NCBI RefSeq assembly: GCF_900258045.1
Contig: NZ_OGVD01000004.1
Coordinates: forward strand, 248,001-312,000
From: Sphingorhabdus sp. EL138
GTDB lineage: Bacteria; Pseudomonadota; Alphaproteobacteria; Sphingomonadales; Sphingomonadaceae
DNA: 64,000 nucleotides
Direction: 5' to 3'
The position numbers and the translations under genes were made by a program. The notes under the pieces are model-generated. The model had not been told where the DNA came from. It searched no databases and saw nothing but the letters and a program-made list of their open reading frames with translations. This document shows positions 9,544 to 19,394 of the stretch, one piece after another; position 1 is the first letter of the stretch, and each line of letters opens with the position of its first letter.

Positions 9544-10502
9544 TATTTGTCTCCAAACTTAACTTCATTGACGGCATTACCGCGTGCTATCCGGACTTTT
9601 GGTCCTTCTGGCTTTTGTTCTTTGGTCAACTGCGGTGGGGTGCGTGCTTCAAAGCGTGACACTTCACCGCCGGTTGAGAAGGTTGATTTCTTGGAATCCG
9701 GCCGTGTTGCGAGAGACTTGATCATAGCCGCTTCCTGGGCTGGATCATCGGTTTTAGGCAGTTTGATCTCACCAGAGGCAATCGCTTCTTCAAGCTCTGC
9801 GGTGCTATCAGCCAGCGAACGAAGGGACAGGCTCAGCGTACCCAAAGTTTGGGCAACAGCTACTTTTTCAGCAATTTTCGGCGTGGCTTCAAGCGTAACC
9901 AACTTGGTTTTGACCGGTACGGCCTGACCTGCCTCATTTGTTGTTTGGGTAACGCGGTTATCGGTAGCGAGAACCCGAATATTACGGATAACCGTTTCCG
10001 ATACTTTGAATTCCGGTCCTTGACCTTTAATTGTCTGTGTTAGCACCAGGTCAACTCGGTCTCCCGGGAACACGAAACCGGCAACACCGGTCAAGCCAGA
10101 AACAGGAATAGTAACGGCACGCATGCCGGGGCCGAGTGCTGCTGCCAGGAAGCCGCGGTCACCCGGGCTAACAATAGCGCCTTTGGTGAGTGGCTGTCCG
10201 GCAGTAATAGCGTTACGAACGACTGTACCGTTCAGAGATTCAATACTCGTACCTTCTTTTTGGAAATAAGCTTCCTCAACAAGGTCTTCCGGCCAAGGCT
10301 GGAAGCTGAAGGCATCAGGCGTAATGATAGTGCCAACGGGCAAGGCGCGCGAAGCGACGAGAACTTCGTCCCCCAGTACTTCGACCTTTTTCGCTTCCAC
10401 TTGTGGTGCAGCAGCACCCGCGAACATACTTCTGGCGAGCAATGCTGTGACCGCAGCCACTACCAATGCGCCGATAAGCAAAATTAGTTTCTTCTTGTCC
10501 AT
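9543..10502 (-). CDS. cpaB: Tad pilus assembly protein CpaB/RcpC
   Basis: A 319-residue protein with one N-terminal membrane anchor (residues 5-26) and a SAF domain (VLVASRALPVGTIITPDAF), followed by the RcpC/CpaB domain (GMRAVTIPVSGLTGVAGFVFPGDRVDLVLT). Family members are periplasmic proteins that work with the secretin and may bind peptidoglycan. The C-terminal ~60 residues are charged and look disordered. It overlaps cpaC by one base. Confidence 0.92.
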   Translation of the reverse strand: MDKKKLILLIGALVVAAVTALLARSMFAGAAAPQVEAKKVEVLGDEVLVASRALPVGTIITPDAFSFQPWPEDLVEEAYFQKEGTSIESLNGTVVRNAITAGQPLTKGAIVSPGDRGFLAAALGPGMRAVTIPVSGLTGVAGFVFPGDRVDLVLTQTIKGQGPEFKVSETVIRNIRVLATDNRVTQTTNEAGQAVPVKTKLVTLEATPKIAEKVAVAQTLGTLSLSLRSLADSTAELEEAIASGEIKLPKTDDPAQEAAMIKSLATRPDSKKSTFSTGGEVSRFEARTPPQLTKEQKPEGPKVRIARGNAVNEVKFGDK

Positions 10503-10575
10503 GACGTCTTACGCCTCCTGAATGCCCCACCGGAATCGATCACCCTGAATGATCCGTTGGCGGTAGATTTCTCTT

Positions 10576-11049
10576 TCAAGTAAAATGGTTAAAATATCGT
10601 TCGTTAATTATCCAAAGCCCTGCAAATGATATGGCAACTCCATATGGGACCTTTACTGGACCCTCAGTTTTTTGGATTTTCTTAGCTGTTATCATTAACA
10701 GCGTGAGGACTCCGCCAGCGATGGACATGATCACCAACATCTGAATTAGCGTGAGCCAATGGAGCCACAACGCAATGGCTGTAAGGAGTTTTACGTCCCC
10801 GCCGCCCATCGCACCGATCGCGAACATTCCGGCAAATATGGTAAACACGACCGTAGCGATGCCAATTTGCCACACCATGTCTGGCCAGAAAGCCATGTCG
10901 CTGGCGATCCAGAATACGGGTGCGCCCAATGCAATGGCCAGATTCAGCTTGTTGGATATGTGACGGCTCTTGATATCAGTGATCGCGGCCACGATCAGCG
11001 CAATTGCCAAGCCGCCCCAGAGCAAGTAAATGAGTTGTTCCCCGTTCAT
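10576..11049 (-). CDS. cpaA: Prepilin peptidase CpaA/TadV (A24 aspartyl protease)
   Basis: A 157-residue polytopic membrane protein with both catalytic aspartates of type IV prepilin peptidases: the ITDIKSRHISNKLN motif near residue 26 and the GAMGGGDVKLL motif (GxGD) near residue 86. It processes Flp prepilin and related pseudopilins. It is the first gene of the Tad operon, and its start faces the divergent hydrolase gene. The predicted Flp pilin gene, usually just upstream of cpaA, is not here. Confidence 0.9.
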   Translation of the reverse strand: MNGEQLIYLLWGGLAIALIVAAITDIKSRHISNKLNLAIALGAPVFWIASDMAFWPDMVWQIGIATVVFTIFAGMFAIGAMGGGDVKLLTAIALWLHWLTLIQMLVIMSIAGGVLTLLMITAKKIQKTEGPVKVPYGVAISFAGLWIINERYFNHFT

Positions 11050-11110
11050 GGGAAACAGCTTTAAGAAAAATGCCTTACCAAATAGTAACCATCATGGCCG
11101 GAGCCCATTT

Positions 11111-12073
11111 TTGAGTCGATTAAACCCGCCTGTATTTGATCGACGCTCCATCCCTGAAGACGCGCAAGAGCTGATCTGGCACGCCCCGGATGGTTGGGCG
11201 TTGCGGCAATTTGAATGGCCGCAGCCCAGGAGTAATGCTCGCGGTTCGATATTGTTCATGACCGGTCGAGCAGATTTCTATGAAAAATATCTCGAGACAT
11301 TCAACGATTTTCACGCTGCTGGATGGAATGTTACTTCGCCCGATTGGCGAGGGCAGGGCGGTTCGGGCCGATGTGGTCCGCATCCACATGTCGGGCACAT
11401 CGATGACTTTGCGACATGGGTTGATGATCTGAGTGCTTTTTACGAACAATGGCGGGGCGGGCATAGTGGACCTCATGTAGTCATCGGTCACAGCATGGGT
11501 GGTCATCTTGTTACCCGTGCGCTGGCTGAACAGCGCATTCATCCCGATGCCGCGATATTATGTGCGCCAATGTTGGCACCAGCGGGCGGGGGTATGCCTG
11601 AATGGACTGCGCATCTACTGTCCAAAATGATCTGCGCCTTTGGGAGGGAGAAGCGTCGCGCCTGGAAGGTCAGTGAAAAACCATTGGAACCGGAAATATT
11701 GCGGCAGGGTTTGCTGACTCACGACGCTGATCGCTATTCTGATGAATTTTTCTGGTTTAGGGAACGCCCGGATGTGCGTTTGGGGCCAGCAAGCTGGCGC
11801 TGGGTAGAGCGGGCTTATTCTTCCACCCGCGGGCTTAGAAACCGTAGGCACCTTGAAGCAGTGGATATCCCGGTATTTTTTCTGGCAACGGAAGTGGACG
11901 AACTGGTTGACCATCCGACCATAGAACGTGCTGTACACTTGCTGCCCCATGCCGAGATTAAACTATTCGGCAAAGAATGTGCTCACGAGATCTACCGCGA
12001 GGCTGACCCTGTACGGGATGCTGCCTTGCAAGCCAGTTTTGAGTTTCTAGATAGGGTAGCACCGCAGCAATGA
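11111..12073 (+). CDS. Alpha/beta hydrolase, lysophospholipase-like
   Basis: A serine hydrolase with the nucleophile elbow GHSMGG, an early TGRADFYEKYLETF segment typical of the PldB/lysophospholipase group, and DWRGQGGSGR in the oxyanion region. The end carries a likely acid (TEVDELVDHP) and His (CAHEIYRE). The frame is open to ATG 11030 and ATG 11048, but those overlap the start of divergent cpaA. I prefer TTG 11111, with a GGAG Shine-Dalgarno at 11100-11103 and room for promoters; this gives 320 residues. The substrate is unknown, perhaps a lysophospholipid or monoacylglycerol. Confidence 0.8.
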   Translation: MSRLNPPVFDRRSIPEDAQELIWHAPDGWALRQFEWPQPRSNARGSILFMTGRADFYEKYLETFNDFHAAGWNVTSPDWRGQGGSGRCGPHPHVGHIDDFATWVDDLSAFYEQWRGGHSGPHVVIGHSMGGHLVTRALAEQRIHPDAAILCAPMLAPAGGGMPEWTAHLLSKMICAFGREKRRAWKVSEKPLEPEILRQGLLTHDADRYSDEFFWFRERPDVRLGPASWRWVERAYSSTRGLRNRRHLEAVDIPVFFLATEVDELVDHPTIERAVHLLPHAEIKLFGKECAHEIYREADPVRDAALQASFEFLDRVAPQQ

Positions 12074-12085
12074 GTAAGTTTACCC

Positions 12086-13213
12086 ATGAACCAATATGAT
12101 GTTGCCATTATCGGGGCCGGAATTGCGGGCGCAAGTATTGCGTCAGAAATAGCCGGGCATTGCTCTGTCATCATATTGGAAGCGGAAGACCAACCGGGAT
12201 ATCACAGCACCGGCCGGTCAGCGGCATTTTGGACGGAGAGCTATGGCGGGCCGCAGGTGCAGCCGCTGACCACTGCTTCTTACGATTTTCTCCATCATCC
12301 GCCCGCCAGGTTTTCCGAGGCCAGTTTTTTGAAGAAGCGCAGGGCCATCAATATCGGACGTGCCGGTGACCAGCATCTGCTGGAGGATTTCGTCTCTGAG
12401 TTCAAAGATAGCGGGATATCTATGGTTCGATGGGACCGGGATGATATTACGGCTGTCGTGCCTCATCTGAAGCAAGGATGGGATCGAGCGGTTTATGAGC
12501 CTGATTGCTGCGATATCGATGTGGCCGGGTTACACATGGCTTATATACGTGATGCGAAACGCAAAGGTGTCGCCTTATCCTGTAACACCCGGGTCGAGGA
12601 AATTGCGCATGACGAGAGCGGATGGGTGATCAATAGTGGCGATAATGCCATTGGCGCGAAGTTGATAATCAATGCCGCTGGCGCATGGGCAAGCGAAATC
12701 GCCAGTCTTGCAGGCGCGTTGCCAATCGAAATTCAACCGATGCGCCGAACGATGGTGCAGTTACACACCGATCCGCCGTCCGCACCAGATATGCCGTTGG
12801 TCGTGGCACTGGACGGCAGTTTCTATTTCAAGCCCGAAGCCGGCGGTAGTTTCTGGCTCAGTCCGCATGACGAAACACCGGTTGTTGCCAGTGATGTAGC
12901 GCCGGAAGAATGGGATGTCGCGGTGGCGATAGATCGCTTTCAATCGATACTGGACGTCGAAATCAAAAGCGTAAACCGCAAATGGGCGGGGCTGCGCAGC
13001 TTTACGCCTGATCGACTGCCGGTTTATGGATATGATCCCCAGCAGCCCGATTTTTTCTGGTTTGCTGGGCAAGGAGGCTTTGGCATTCAGACAGCACCGG
13101 CCGCAGCGAAACTGGGGAAATCGATTTTACTGGGTATGGAAAAAGACGCTGCCGTAAAGGGACTGGATTTCGATCTATACGATCCTTCGCGTTTCGCCGT
13201 TATGATGGCTTGA
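12086..13213 (+). CDS. FAD-dependent oxidoreductase (D-amino acid oxidase/dehydrogenase type)
   Basis: A 375-residue DAO-family flavoprotein. The Rossmann FAD motif VAIIGAGIAGASIASEIAG is at residues 5-23 and is followed by the STGRSAAFW segment. A second FAD-contact region (LIINAAGAWASEIASLAG) and the C-terminal WFAGQGGFGIQTAPAAAKLG complete the fold. The family oxidises secondary or primary amines such as D-amino acids, glycine or sarcosine; which one is not clear. It starts 12 bases after the hydrolase stop and is probably in the same operon. Confidence 0.82.
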   Translation: MNQYDVAIIGAGIAGASIASEIAGHCSVIILEAEDQPGYHSTGRSAAFWTESYGGPQVQPLTTASYDFLHHPPARFSEASFLKKRRAINIGRAGDQHLLEDFVSEFKDSGISMVRWDRDDITAVVPHLKQGWDRAVYEPDCCDIDVAGLHMAYIRDAKRKGVALSCNTRVEEIAHDESGWVINSGDNAIGAKLIINAAGAWASEIASLAGALPIEIQPMRRTMVQLHTDPPSAPDMPLVVALDGSFYFKPEAGGSFWLSPHDETPVVASDVAPEEWDVAVAIDRFQSILDVEIKSVNRKWAGLRSFTPDRLPVYGYDPQQPDFFWFAGQGGFGIQTAPAAAKLGKSILLGMEKDAAVKGLDFDLYDPSRFAVMMA

Positions 13214-13312
13214 TAAATTCATCATTGCGTTCAGCGCCTTAAGACGCAATAAATCTCCTGTCCGATACGGACCGACAAAGGCCAGTATAGGCCTAAAATG
13301 GAGACAGATAAT

Positions 13313-13489
13313 ATGGCGCACAAATTTGAAATTTATAAGGACAAAAAGGGCGAGTTCCGGGTTCGCTTTAAACATAATAGCGAGATCATGTTCTCAACCG
13401 AAGGTTATAAGAGCAAATCCAGCGCCAAAAATGCAATTGCTTCCATCATTAAAAACGGCCCCGGCGCTGAGGTTGAAGATAACAGCTAA
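13313..13489 (+). CDS. DUF1508 (YegP-like) small protein
   Basis: A 58-residue protein matching the single-repeat DUF1508 family: FEIYKDKKGEFRVRFKHNSE followed by GYKSKSSAKNAIASIIKNGP. These small alpha/beta proteins are widespread and their role is not established. ATG 13313 was chosen over the in-frame start at 13298 because the family starts just before the FEIYKD strand. Confidence 0.85.
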   Translation: MAHKFEIYKDKKGEFRVRFKHNSEIMFSTEGYKSKSSAKNAIASIIKNGPGAEVEDNS

Positions 13490-13514
13490 GTTAATAGCTA
13501 TCTAAACAATTACC

Positions 13515-13540
13515 GTCATCCCGGTCAGCGCCGGGATGAC
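13515..13540. repeat. REP-like perfect palindrome between convergent genes
   Basis: GTCATCCCGG and CCGGGATGAC form a perfect 10-bp stem around a 6-base loop. It lies between convergent DUF1508 and rnhA. No T-run follows, so it is better read as a REP-type element that could also stop or stabilise transcripts. Palindromes of this CATCCCGG type are common in sphingomonads. Confidence 0.7.
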
Positions 13541-13547
13541 ATTTGCG

Positions 13548-14000
13548 TCAATGGCCGGCAGCCACGTTCATCGCGGCATTGCTGGCCAGCATATCGGCGC
13601 GCTCGTTGTCCGCGTCTCCGGCATGACCCTTGACCCAATGCCATTCGATATCATGGCGTTTCACCGCTTCGATGAGGTCTTGCCATAGATCGGCATTTTT
13701 GACCGGCTTTTTTCCTGCGGTGCGCCAACCATTTTTCTGCCAGTTAAACACCCATTTGGTGATACCGTCCTTCACGTAGGTGCTGTCAATCGACAGTTTG
13801 ACCCTGCACGGCCGCTTTAACGCATTGAGCGCTTCAATAGCAGCGCGCAATTCCATTCGGTTGTTGGTCGTCTCCGGTTCGCCGCCGGAAATTTCCTTTT
13901 CTGTTTTGCCATGCCGGATTAATGCTCCCCAGCCGCCCGGACCGGGATTGCCCTTGCACGCGCCGTCTGTTGCGATTTCGACAAAAGAGAGATCACTCAT
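13548..14000 (-). CDS. rnhA: Ribonuclease HI
   Basis: A 150-residue RNase H1 with all four catalytic acids in context: Asp in [17 protein letters not shown] (~residue 12), Glu in [13 protein letters not shown], Asp in [10 protein letters not shown], and Asp in NERADMLA. It removes RNA from RNA-DNA hybrids. Its start overlaps the thrB stop by four bases (ATGA). The operon order ispH-thrB-rnhA is usual in alphaproteobacteria. Confidence 0.97.
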   Translation of the reverse strand: MSDLSFVEIATDGACKGNPGPGGWGALIRHGKTEKEISGGEPETTNNRMELRAAIEALNALKRPCRVKLSIDSTYVKDGITKWVFNWQKNGWRTAGKKPVKNADLWQDLIEAVKRHDIEWHWVKGHAGDADNERADMLASNAAMNVAAGH

Positions 14001-14956
14001 GCGACGAAGACCCCTGGATTGGCCTGATAATATTTCAGACGATTGAGAAATGCGGTCGGGTCTTTGCGAGTCACCAGAGCGTCGGCGGGCGTGTTGATCC
14101 AGTCATACGCACGGGTCAATAAAAAGCGTAGTGACGCTCCCCGTGCCAAAACTGGCAGGGCCGCGCGTTCTTCTGCGCTGAGATCAAATGCATCGCTATA
14201 GCCCTCCAGAAGCGCGGCCGAGATCGCTTCGTCAAACTGTTCGCCATCTTCGGAAAAACACCAAGCCGCATGGGTCACAGCCACGTCATGGGCGCGAACA
14301 TCTGTGCAGGAAAAATAAAAGTCAATCAGGCCGGTAACCGCATCATCAAGCATCAGCACATTGTCCGGGAACAAATCGGCATGGATGACAGATTGTGGCA
14401 ATGTGACTGGCCAATGTGCATCAAGATAATCGAGTTCGGCCACCACGATATCATTGAGATCAGGTGCAATTTCATTCAGTCCGCCGGGACCGCAATCAGC
14501 GGCGAGCTCGCGCCATGTGTCGTGATCCATGCTATTGGCGCGCTGCATGTTGAAGTCTTGTAGAGCATCATGCATGCCGCCTAGCGCTTGGCCCGTGGCT
14601 CGGGCTTGTGCCGCAGTCGGCATCGTCACGGAAATACCGGGAAGAAATTTGATCAGACAAGCATGTCGGCCGCACAAATTTTGTATTTTCGTACCAGTGC
14701 GGTCTGCGATCATCGGCGGTACCGGTTGTTTTTTCTCGGCCAAATGGTCGAGCATCGCAATGAAGAAGGGTAAATCGTCCGGGTCGACGCGCTTCTCGTA
14801 AAGCGTCAAAATGAACCGATCTTGCGTCGTTTCAATCAGGTAATTACTGTTCTCTACGCCCTCGGCTATGCCTTTGGCAGATACTAATGTGCCAACATCA
14901 AACCGGCCCAAGAAGGTTTCAATCTCTTCAGCACTGACCTTGGTATAAACAGCCAT
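13997..14956 (-). CDS. thrB: Homoserine kinase (APH-fold type)
   Basis: A 319-residue homoserine kinase of the aminoglycoside-phosphotransferase fold, the form used by many alphaproteobacteria. [22 protein letters not shown] begins the family, [12 protein letters not shown] is the catalytic loop (HxDxxxxN) and [10 protein letters not shown] is the metal site. It phosphorylates homoserine in threonine synthesis. It overlaps ispH by one base and rnhA by four. Confidence 0.95.
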   Translation of the reverse strand: MAVYTKVSAEEIETFLGRFDVGTLVSAKGIAEGVENSNYLIETTQDRFILTLYEKRVDPDDLPFFIAMLDHLAEKKQPVPPMIADRTGTKIQNLCGRHACLIKFLPGISVTMPTAAQARATGQALGGMHDALQDFNMQRANSMDHDTWRELAADCGPGGLNEIAPDLNDIVVAELDYLDAHWPVTLPQSVIHADLFPDNVLMLDDAVTGLIDFYFSCTDVRAHDVAVTHAAWCFSEDGEQFDEAISAALLEGYSDAFDLSAEERAALPVLARGASLRFLLTRAYDWINTPADALVTRKDPTAFLNRLKYYQANPGVFVA

Positions 14957-15915
14957 CAGGCGGCTTCGAGTCCACGCGGTAGCTTGAAAACCATGCGCTC
15001 GTCAGCCGTTTTTATCTTTTGTTCGTCGACGATGTAACGTTCTTCAAGATGGGATACGACTTCGCGCACCAATATTTCCGGAGCAGAGGCGCCGGCGGTC
15101 AGGCCAAGCGTTTCAACACCTTCGACCCAGCCAAAATCAATGTCATCGGCGCGCTGGATGAGATAGGCATCTGTTCCTTCACGCTCGGCAACTTCTACAA
15201 GGCGCAAGCTGTTGGAGCTGTTTGGCGCACCGATAACCAGAACCAGATCGCAAGACTTCGCTATGCGTTTTACCGCGTCCTGACGGTTTGACGTTGCATA
15301 GCAGATATCTTCGCCTTTTGGTCCGACGATATTGGGGAAACGTTCCTGCAGCGCTTCGACAATCGCTCTGGTATCATCGACCGAGAGGGTGGTCTGAGTA
15401 AGGAATGAAAGCTTCTCCGGGTCCGCTGGCTTTAGCGCGGCAACATCATCCAGAGTCTCGACCAGAGTCATCATGCCTTCGTCGACCTGGCCGAAAGTGC
15501 CTATGACTTCAGGATGATTTTCGTGTCCGACGAAGATAATATGGCGCCCTGCCTCAACCTGTCGTTCCGCCTGACGATGTACCTTTGACACCAGAGGGCA
15601 AGTAGCATCGACATATTCCAGGCCGCGTTCTTCTGCTTTGTGCGGTACGGCTTTGGGCACTCCGTGTGCTGAAAAGACCACCGGAACACCGTCCGGTACC
15701 TCGTCAAGTTCCTCGACGAATACGGCACCAAGTTTTTTCAATTCATCCACAACATAGCGGTTATGGACAATTTCGTGGCGTACATAGACAGGAGCTCCAT
15801 ATTTTTCGATCGCCAGTTCCACGATTTTTATGGCCCGATCAACGCCCGCGCAAAAACCGCGAGGGGCTGCTACAAGCAAGCTAATACGGGGTTTTCCTGA
15901 TTCTGCATGATTCAT
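14956..15915 (-). CDS. ispH: 4-hydroxy-3-methylbut-2-enyl diphosphate reductase
   Basis: IspH (LytB) performs the last step of the MEP isoprenoid pathway, making IPP and DMAPP at an iron-sulfur cluster. The three cluster cysteines are visible in [23 protein letters not shown] and [11 protein letters not shown]. The frame continues two codons upstream to a TTG at 15921, but ATG 15915 is the more likely start. It is the first gene of the ispH-thrB-rnhA operon and is divergent from the lipoprotein gene at 16073. Confidence 0.96.
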   Translation of the reverse strand: MNHAESGKPRISLLVAAPRGFCAGVDRAIKIVELAIEKYGAPVYVRHEIVHNRYVVDELKKLGAVFVEELDEVPDGVPVVFSAHGVPKAVPHKAEERGLEYVDATCPLVSKVHRQAERQVEAGRHIIFVGHENHPEVIGTFGQVDEGMMTLVETLDDVAALKPADPEKLSFLTQTTLSVDDTRAIVEALQERFPNIVGPKGEDICYATSNRQDAVKRIAKSCDLVLVIGAPNSSNSLRLVEVAEREGTDAYLIQRADDIDFGWVEGVETLGLTAGASAPEILVREVVSHLEERYIVDEQKIKTADERMVFKLPRGLEAA

Positions 15916-16072
15916 AATCAAAGCCTTAATGAAAAACGGAGGCGGCGAAAAGCCTGTCTGTTCATCCTATGGATGGTTGCGTGCTCTTAAAGGCATAGAT
16001 AAGGGTTTCCAAACCCTGAACAAGGACGCAGGTCAAATCTGCGCGAAATGGGACAAAAGGCAAGGAATAAGC

Positions 16073-16732
16073 ATGATACTCAAACGGCGTTTCGATAAGT
16101 TGCTATTGACCGGTGGAACGGTTTTGGCATTGGCGGGTTGCGCGCAAGACGGCGCCATCGATGTCAGCTCCGGTGTTGGCGTTAGCGTAACCCGAAGTGG
16201 TTGTCCTGCGGTTGCCGTTCCCGACTATACAGGCGATGTCACCATTTTTGATCCCGTGAACAGCACAGATGCGAGTGCGATTGATGTTGTGGCCAATATC
16301 ACCAACGTCCGTTCAACTTGTAACAGCGAGGGTGCGCGGATTTATTCTGAGGCTACGTTTGATGTTTATGCGGTCCGCTCTCGCCCCCAGGGTTCGCGAA
16401 CGGTTACCGTACCATATTTTTCGACGGTCGTGCAGGGCGGGACCGCCGTAGTTGCCAAGCGCGTTAAAAATGTAACGCTGACTTTCGCTGATGGCGAATA
16501 TCGCGCTTCAGCTTCCGGTAAAGCGGGCTCCTATGTTGATGCGGCTGCTGCGCGGCTTCCAGAAGATGTAATCGAACGCATTACACGCAAAAGAAAACCT
16601 GGAGACCCTGATGCCGCACTGGATCCGCTGGCGGACCCAGCGGTGCGAGCTGCGGTAGCAAGGTCAACTTTTGAGCTTTTGATCGGTTTTCAGCTGACCC
16701 CGGAACAGCTGCAATATAACGCGACCCGATAA
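16073..16732 (+). CDS. Putative lipoprotein of unknown function
   Basis: A 219-residue protein with a lipoprotein signal peptide (basic ILKRRFDKLL, hydrophobic core, lipobox LALAGC). The mature part looks beta-rich, with Val/Thr strands such as DVVANITNVRSTCN, and two further Cys residues. The C-terminal region is helical and charged. I do not recognise a family. The frame is open to 15929, but the signal peptide fixes the start at ATG 16073. It lies upstream of argS, 104 bases away, on the same strand. Confidence 0.75.
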   Translation: MILKRRFDKLLLTGGTVLALAGCAQDGAIDVSSGVGVSVTRSGCPAVAVPDYTGDVTIFDPVNSTDASAIDVVANITNVRSTCNSEGARIYSEATFDVYAVRSRPQGSRTVTVPYFSTVVQGGTAVVAKRVKNVTLTFADGEYRASASGKAGSYVDAAAARLPEDVIERITRKRKPGDPDAALDPLADPAVRAAVARSTFELLIGFQLTPEQLQYNATR

Positions 16733-16836
16733 ACCTCTTGGTCAACAAAGCTCTGGGCCGATAAGGTTCCGGGCGCAAATTCTGTTTGGCTCGGCGGGTC
16801 CGGGCTCTATAATCTATTGAAAATTGGGGTGAAGCG

Positions 16837-18561
16837 ATGCTGTTTCATATTTTCCAGCAACATATTGATAAAGCACTAGATGATCTGGTGTCAGATGGCG
16901 ATCTACCGGCTGACCTTGATCGCAAAAATGTGACGCTGGAGCCACCGCGCGATCCGTCACATGGTGATTTGTCAACCAATGCTGCAATGGTCCTGTCAAA
17001 GGCAGCAGGAGAGAAACCACGCGATCTGGCGGAGAAGATTGTCGGCAAACTCGAAGCTCTTGATGATATCAAAACGGCAGAAATGGCCGGACCGGGATTT
17101 ATAAACCTGCGCGTCAGTGATGCTGTTTTGATCGCGGAACTGAAAGAAATCGAGGCATTGGGCGCGGACTATGGCCGCTCTGACAAGGGGCAGGGCGTCA
17201 CCGTCAATGTTGAATATGTATCAGCCAATCCAACTGGCCCCATGCATATGGGGCATTGCCGCGGCGCAGTCGTAGGCGATGCGCTGGCTGATTTGCTCGA
17301 GTTTATCGGGCACAAGGTGATCCGCGAATATTATGTCAATGACGCCGGTGCGCAGGTCGATATTCTCGCTGAATCTGTCCATATCCGTTATCGCGAGGCA
17401 CTAGGCGAGACGATTTTGGCAATTCCTGAGGGGCTTTATCCCGGAGACTATCTCAAGCCAGTAGGCTGGGCCTTGGCGCAGCAACATGGCGATAAATATG
17501 TTGATGCGCCGATTGATGAATGGTTACCGATGTTCCGCAAGGCCGCCGTAGCCGGCATGATGGACATGATCCGGGCCGATCTCGCACTATTGGGCATCGA
17601 GCATGATGTTTTCTCGTCTGAAGCGGAGTTACATGAAGCCGGCAAAGCAGATGCCGCCGAAGCCGAATTGCGGTCCCGCGATCTGGTCTATGACGGTGTC
17701 CTTGAAAAACCCAAGGGCAAGACCATTGACGATTGGGAACCAGTAGAGCTGCCGTTGTTCCGTTCTACCCAATTTGGAGATGATCAGGACCGGCCGATCA
17801 AGAAGTCCAATGGCCGCTGGACCTATTTTGGTGGCGATCTCGCTTATCATTTTCAGAAAGCCCAAAAGGCTGATGAGCTGATTGATATTTGGGGTGCCGA
17901 TCATTCCGGCACGGTCAAGCGGATCAAGGCTGCCGTGGCGGCGCTGACCGAGGGCAAAACCAAATTTGACGTGAAGCTGATCCAGATGGTGCGGTTGCTG
18001 CGTGATGGCGAGCCGGAGAAGATGTCGAAACGTTCGGGCAATTTTGTCACTATCGCCGACATGGTCGAAGAAGTGGGCAAGGATGCGGTGCGTTTCACGA
18101 TGCTGACCCGCAAGGCCGATGCGCAGATGGACTTTGATTTTGCCAAGGTAGCCGAGGCGTCACGGGACAATCCGGTATTCTATGTGCAATATGCCCATGC
18201 CCGGATTCAATCCACCTTGCGCAAAGCGGCGGACGAGGAAAACATCCTTCCCTCAGCCGATCATCTCGACAAGCTTGGCGCCGAAGAGCTCGACCTTATC
18301 AAACAGGCAGCTCAATTCCCGAGAATCGTCGAATCGGCCGCGATGAGTCGTGAACCGCACCGGATTGCTTTCTACCTCAACGACCTCGCAGCGGCGTTTC
18401 ACGCCTTCTGGAATATGGGCAATGATCGGCCGGAAATGCGGATCATCATGGTTAACGACCCTGCCATGACGTCTGCTAGGCTTTTCTTAGCTAAATATTT
18501 AGGGCAAGTAATTAAGAACGGTCTCGCGCTGATGGGGGTCAGTGCCGCTGACAAGATGTGA
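16837..18561 (+). CDS. argS: Arginyl-tRNA synthetase
   Basis: A 574-residue class I synthetase. It has an N-terminal Add-1 domain, the ANPTGPMHMGHCRGAVVGD segment carrying the HIGH-type motif (HMGH), EYYVNDAGAQVD, the KMSKRSGNFV loop, and a C-terminal DALR anticodon-binding domain. It charges tRNA-Arg. The start is supported by a GGGTGAAG ribosome site. The downstream order SPOR-nagZ-scpAB-tatABC is conserved in alphaproteobacteria. Confidence 0.97.
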   Translation: MLFHIFQQHIDKALDDLVSDGDLPADLDRKNVTLEPPRDPSHGDLSTNAAMVLSKAAGEKPRDLAEKIVGKLEALDDIKTAEMAGPGFINLRVSDAVLIAELKEIEALGADYGRSDKGQGVTVNVEYVSANPTGPMHMGHCRGAVVGDALADLLEFIGHKVIREYYVNDAGAQVDILAESVHIRYREALGETILAIPEGLYPGDYLKPVGWALAQQHGDKYVDAPIDEWLPMFRKAAVAGMMDMIRADLALLGIEHDVFSSEAELHEAGKADAAEAELRSRDLVYDGVLEKPKGKTIDDWEPVELPLFRSTQFGDDQDRPIKKSNGRWTYFGGDLAYHFQKAQKADELIDIWGADHSGTVKRIKAAVAALTEGKTKFDVKLIQMVRLLRDGEPEKMSKRSGNFVTIADMVEEVGKDAVRFTMLTRKADAQMDFDFAKVAEASRDNPVFYVQYAHARIQSTLRKAADEENILPSADHLDKLGAEELDLIKQAAQFPRIVESAAMSREPHRIAFYLNDLAAAFHAFWNMGNDRPEMRIIMVNDPAMTSARLFLAKYLGQVIKNGLALMGVSAADKM

Positions 18562-18591
18562 GCGTTCGAGAATTGCTGTGGGGTTTGAGTA

Positions 18592-19230
18592 ATGTCTGAT
18601 GTGAATAGTGATAGTCTGGATCTGGACGATGACAATCGTCTACCTTGGCTGGAATCTGCCGAAGACTATGATGGAGAGGATGAATATTCTCCCCTTCGTG
18701 TCGCCTTGTTTGTAGGTTTGGCCATAGCGCTGCTGGCAGCAATTGTCGGCGGCATCTATTGGATGCAGAACCGCGATGCAGGTGGACTGAGCGGCGACGG
18801 CACATTGATCGCGGCACAGGAAGGCGATTATAAAATACGCCCTGATGATCCGCAGGCCAAGCAGTTCGAAGGCGAAGGCGACGCCAGTTTTGCGGCTTCC
18901 GAAGGACAAGGCACAGCAGGTAAACTTGGCACAGCGCCGCCTGTAGAGGCTCCGATCAAGAAAGCTGCAACTGTTGCTCCATCAGCTCCCGGCAGTGCAA
19001 TGATTCAGCTTGGTGCATTCAGTTCCGCCGGGCAGGCCGATAGCGCCTGGTCCGGTTTCAGCCGACGCTTTGCTGACATTGGCGCCTTGCCGAAGAAAAT
19101 TGTGCAAGGCACGGTTGAAGGTGGAACTATCTATCGCCTCAATGCGGTGGCTCCGAACGTTCAGGCAGCGCAACAGGTGTGCAACGGTTTGAAAGCAGCA
19201 GGTGAAAGCTGCCTCGTCGTTCCACAATAA
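18592..19230 (+). CDS. SPOR domain inner-membrane protein
   Basis: A 212-residue bitopic protein: acidic cytoplasmic N-terminus (residues 1-38), one membrane segment (~39-60), a linker, and a C-terminal SPOR domain (MIQLGAFSSAGQADSAWSGFSRRF...NGLKAAGESCLVV). SPOR domains bind denuded glycan strands of septal peptidoglycan, so the protein probably acts in cell division. Its position between argS and nagZ is the usual one in this group. The late Cys pair (VCNGLK...ESCLV) is a common feature of SPOR folds. Confidence 0.88.
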   Translation: MSDVNSDSLDLDDDNRLPWLESAEDYDGEDEYSPLRVALFVGLAIALLAAIVGGIYWMQNRDAGGLSGDGTLIAAQEGDYKIRPDDPQAKQFEGEGDASFAASEGQGTAGKLGTAPPVEAPIKKAATVAPSAPGSAMIQLGAFSSAGQADSAWSGFSRRFADIGALPKKIVQGTVEGGTIYRLNAVAPNVQAAQQVCNGLKAAGESCLVVPQ

Positions 19231-19394
19231 GCTTTAAAGATATCGGTTTCCTCTCGCGCTTCGGGTGAGCGCGGCAAGGTGCCTGCGTCGAAAATCGGGG
19301 ACGCGCTGTGGATAACGGCGCTTTCCGCTTTACCGGTCCGCCAATTTTCCGCATGATGAGTCATATTATGCGCGGGATTGGGTAGAGTTAAGTC

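Noticed and set aside
11030-11110. Upstream in-frame ATG starts for the alpha/beta hydrolase
   Set aside because: They overlap the divergent cpaA start codon; TTG 11111 has a clear GGAG site and leaves room for promoters.
13228-13256. Possible terminator hairpin between the FAD oxidoreductase and DUF1508 genes
   Set aside because: The stem is short (about 7 bp) with a long loop and no T-run.
16002-16017. Perfect dyad AGGGTTT-CC-AAACCCT upstream of the lipoprotein gene
   Set aside because: The loop is only two bases and no known regulator site matches; too weak to list as a feature.
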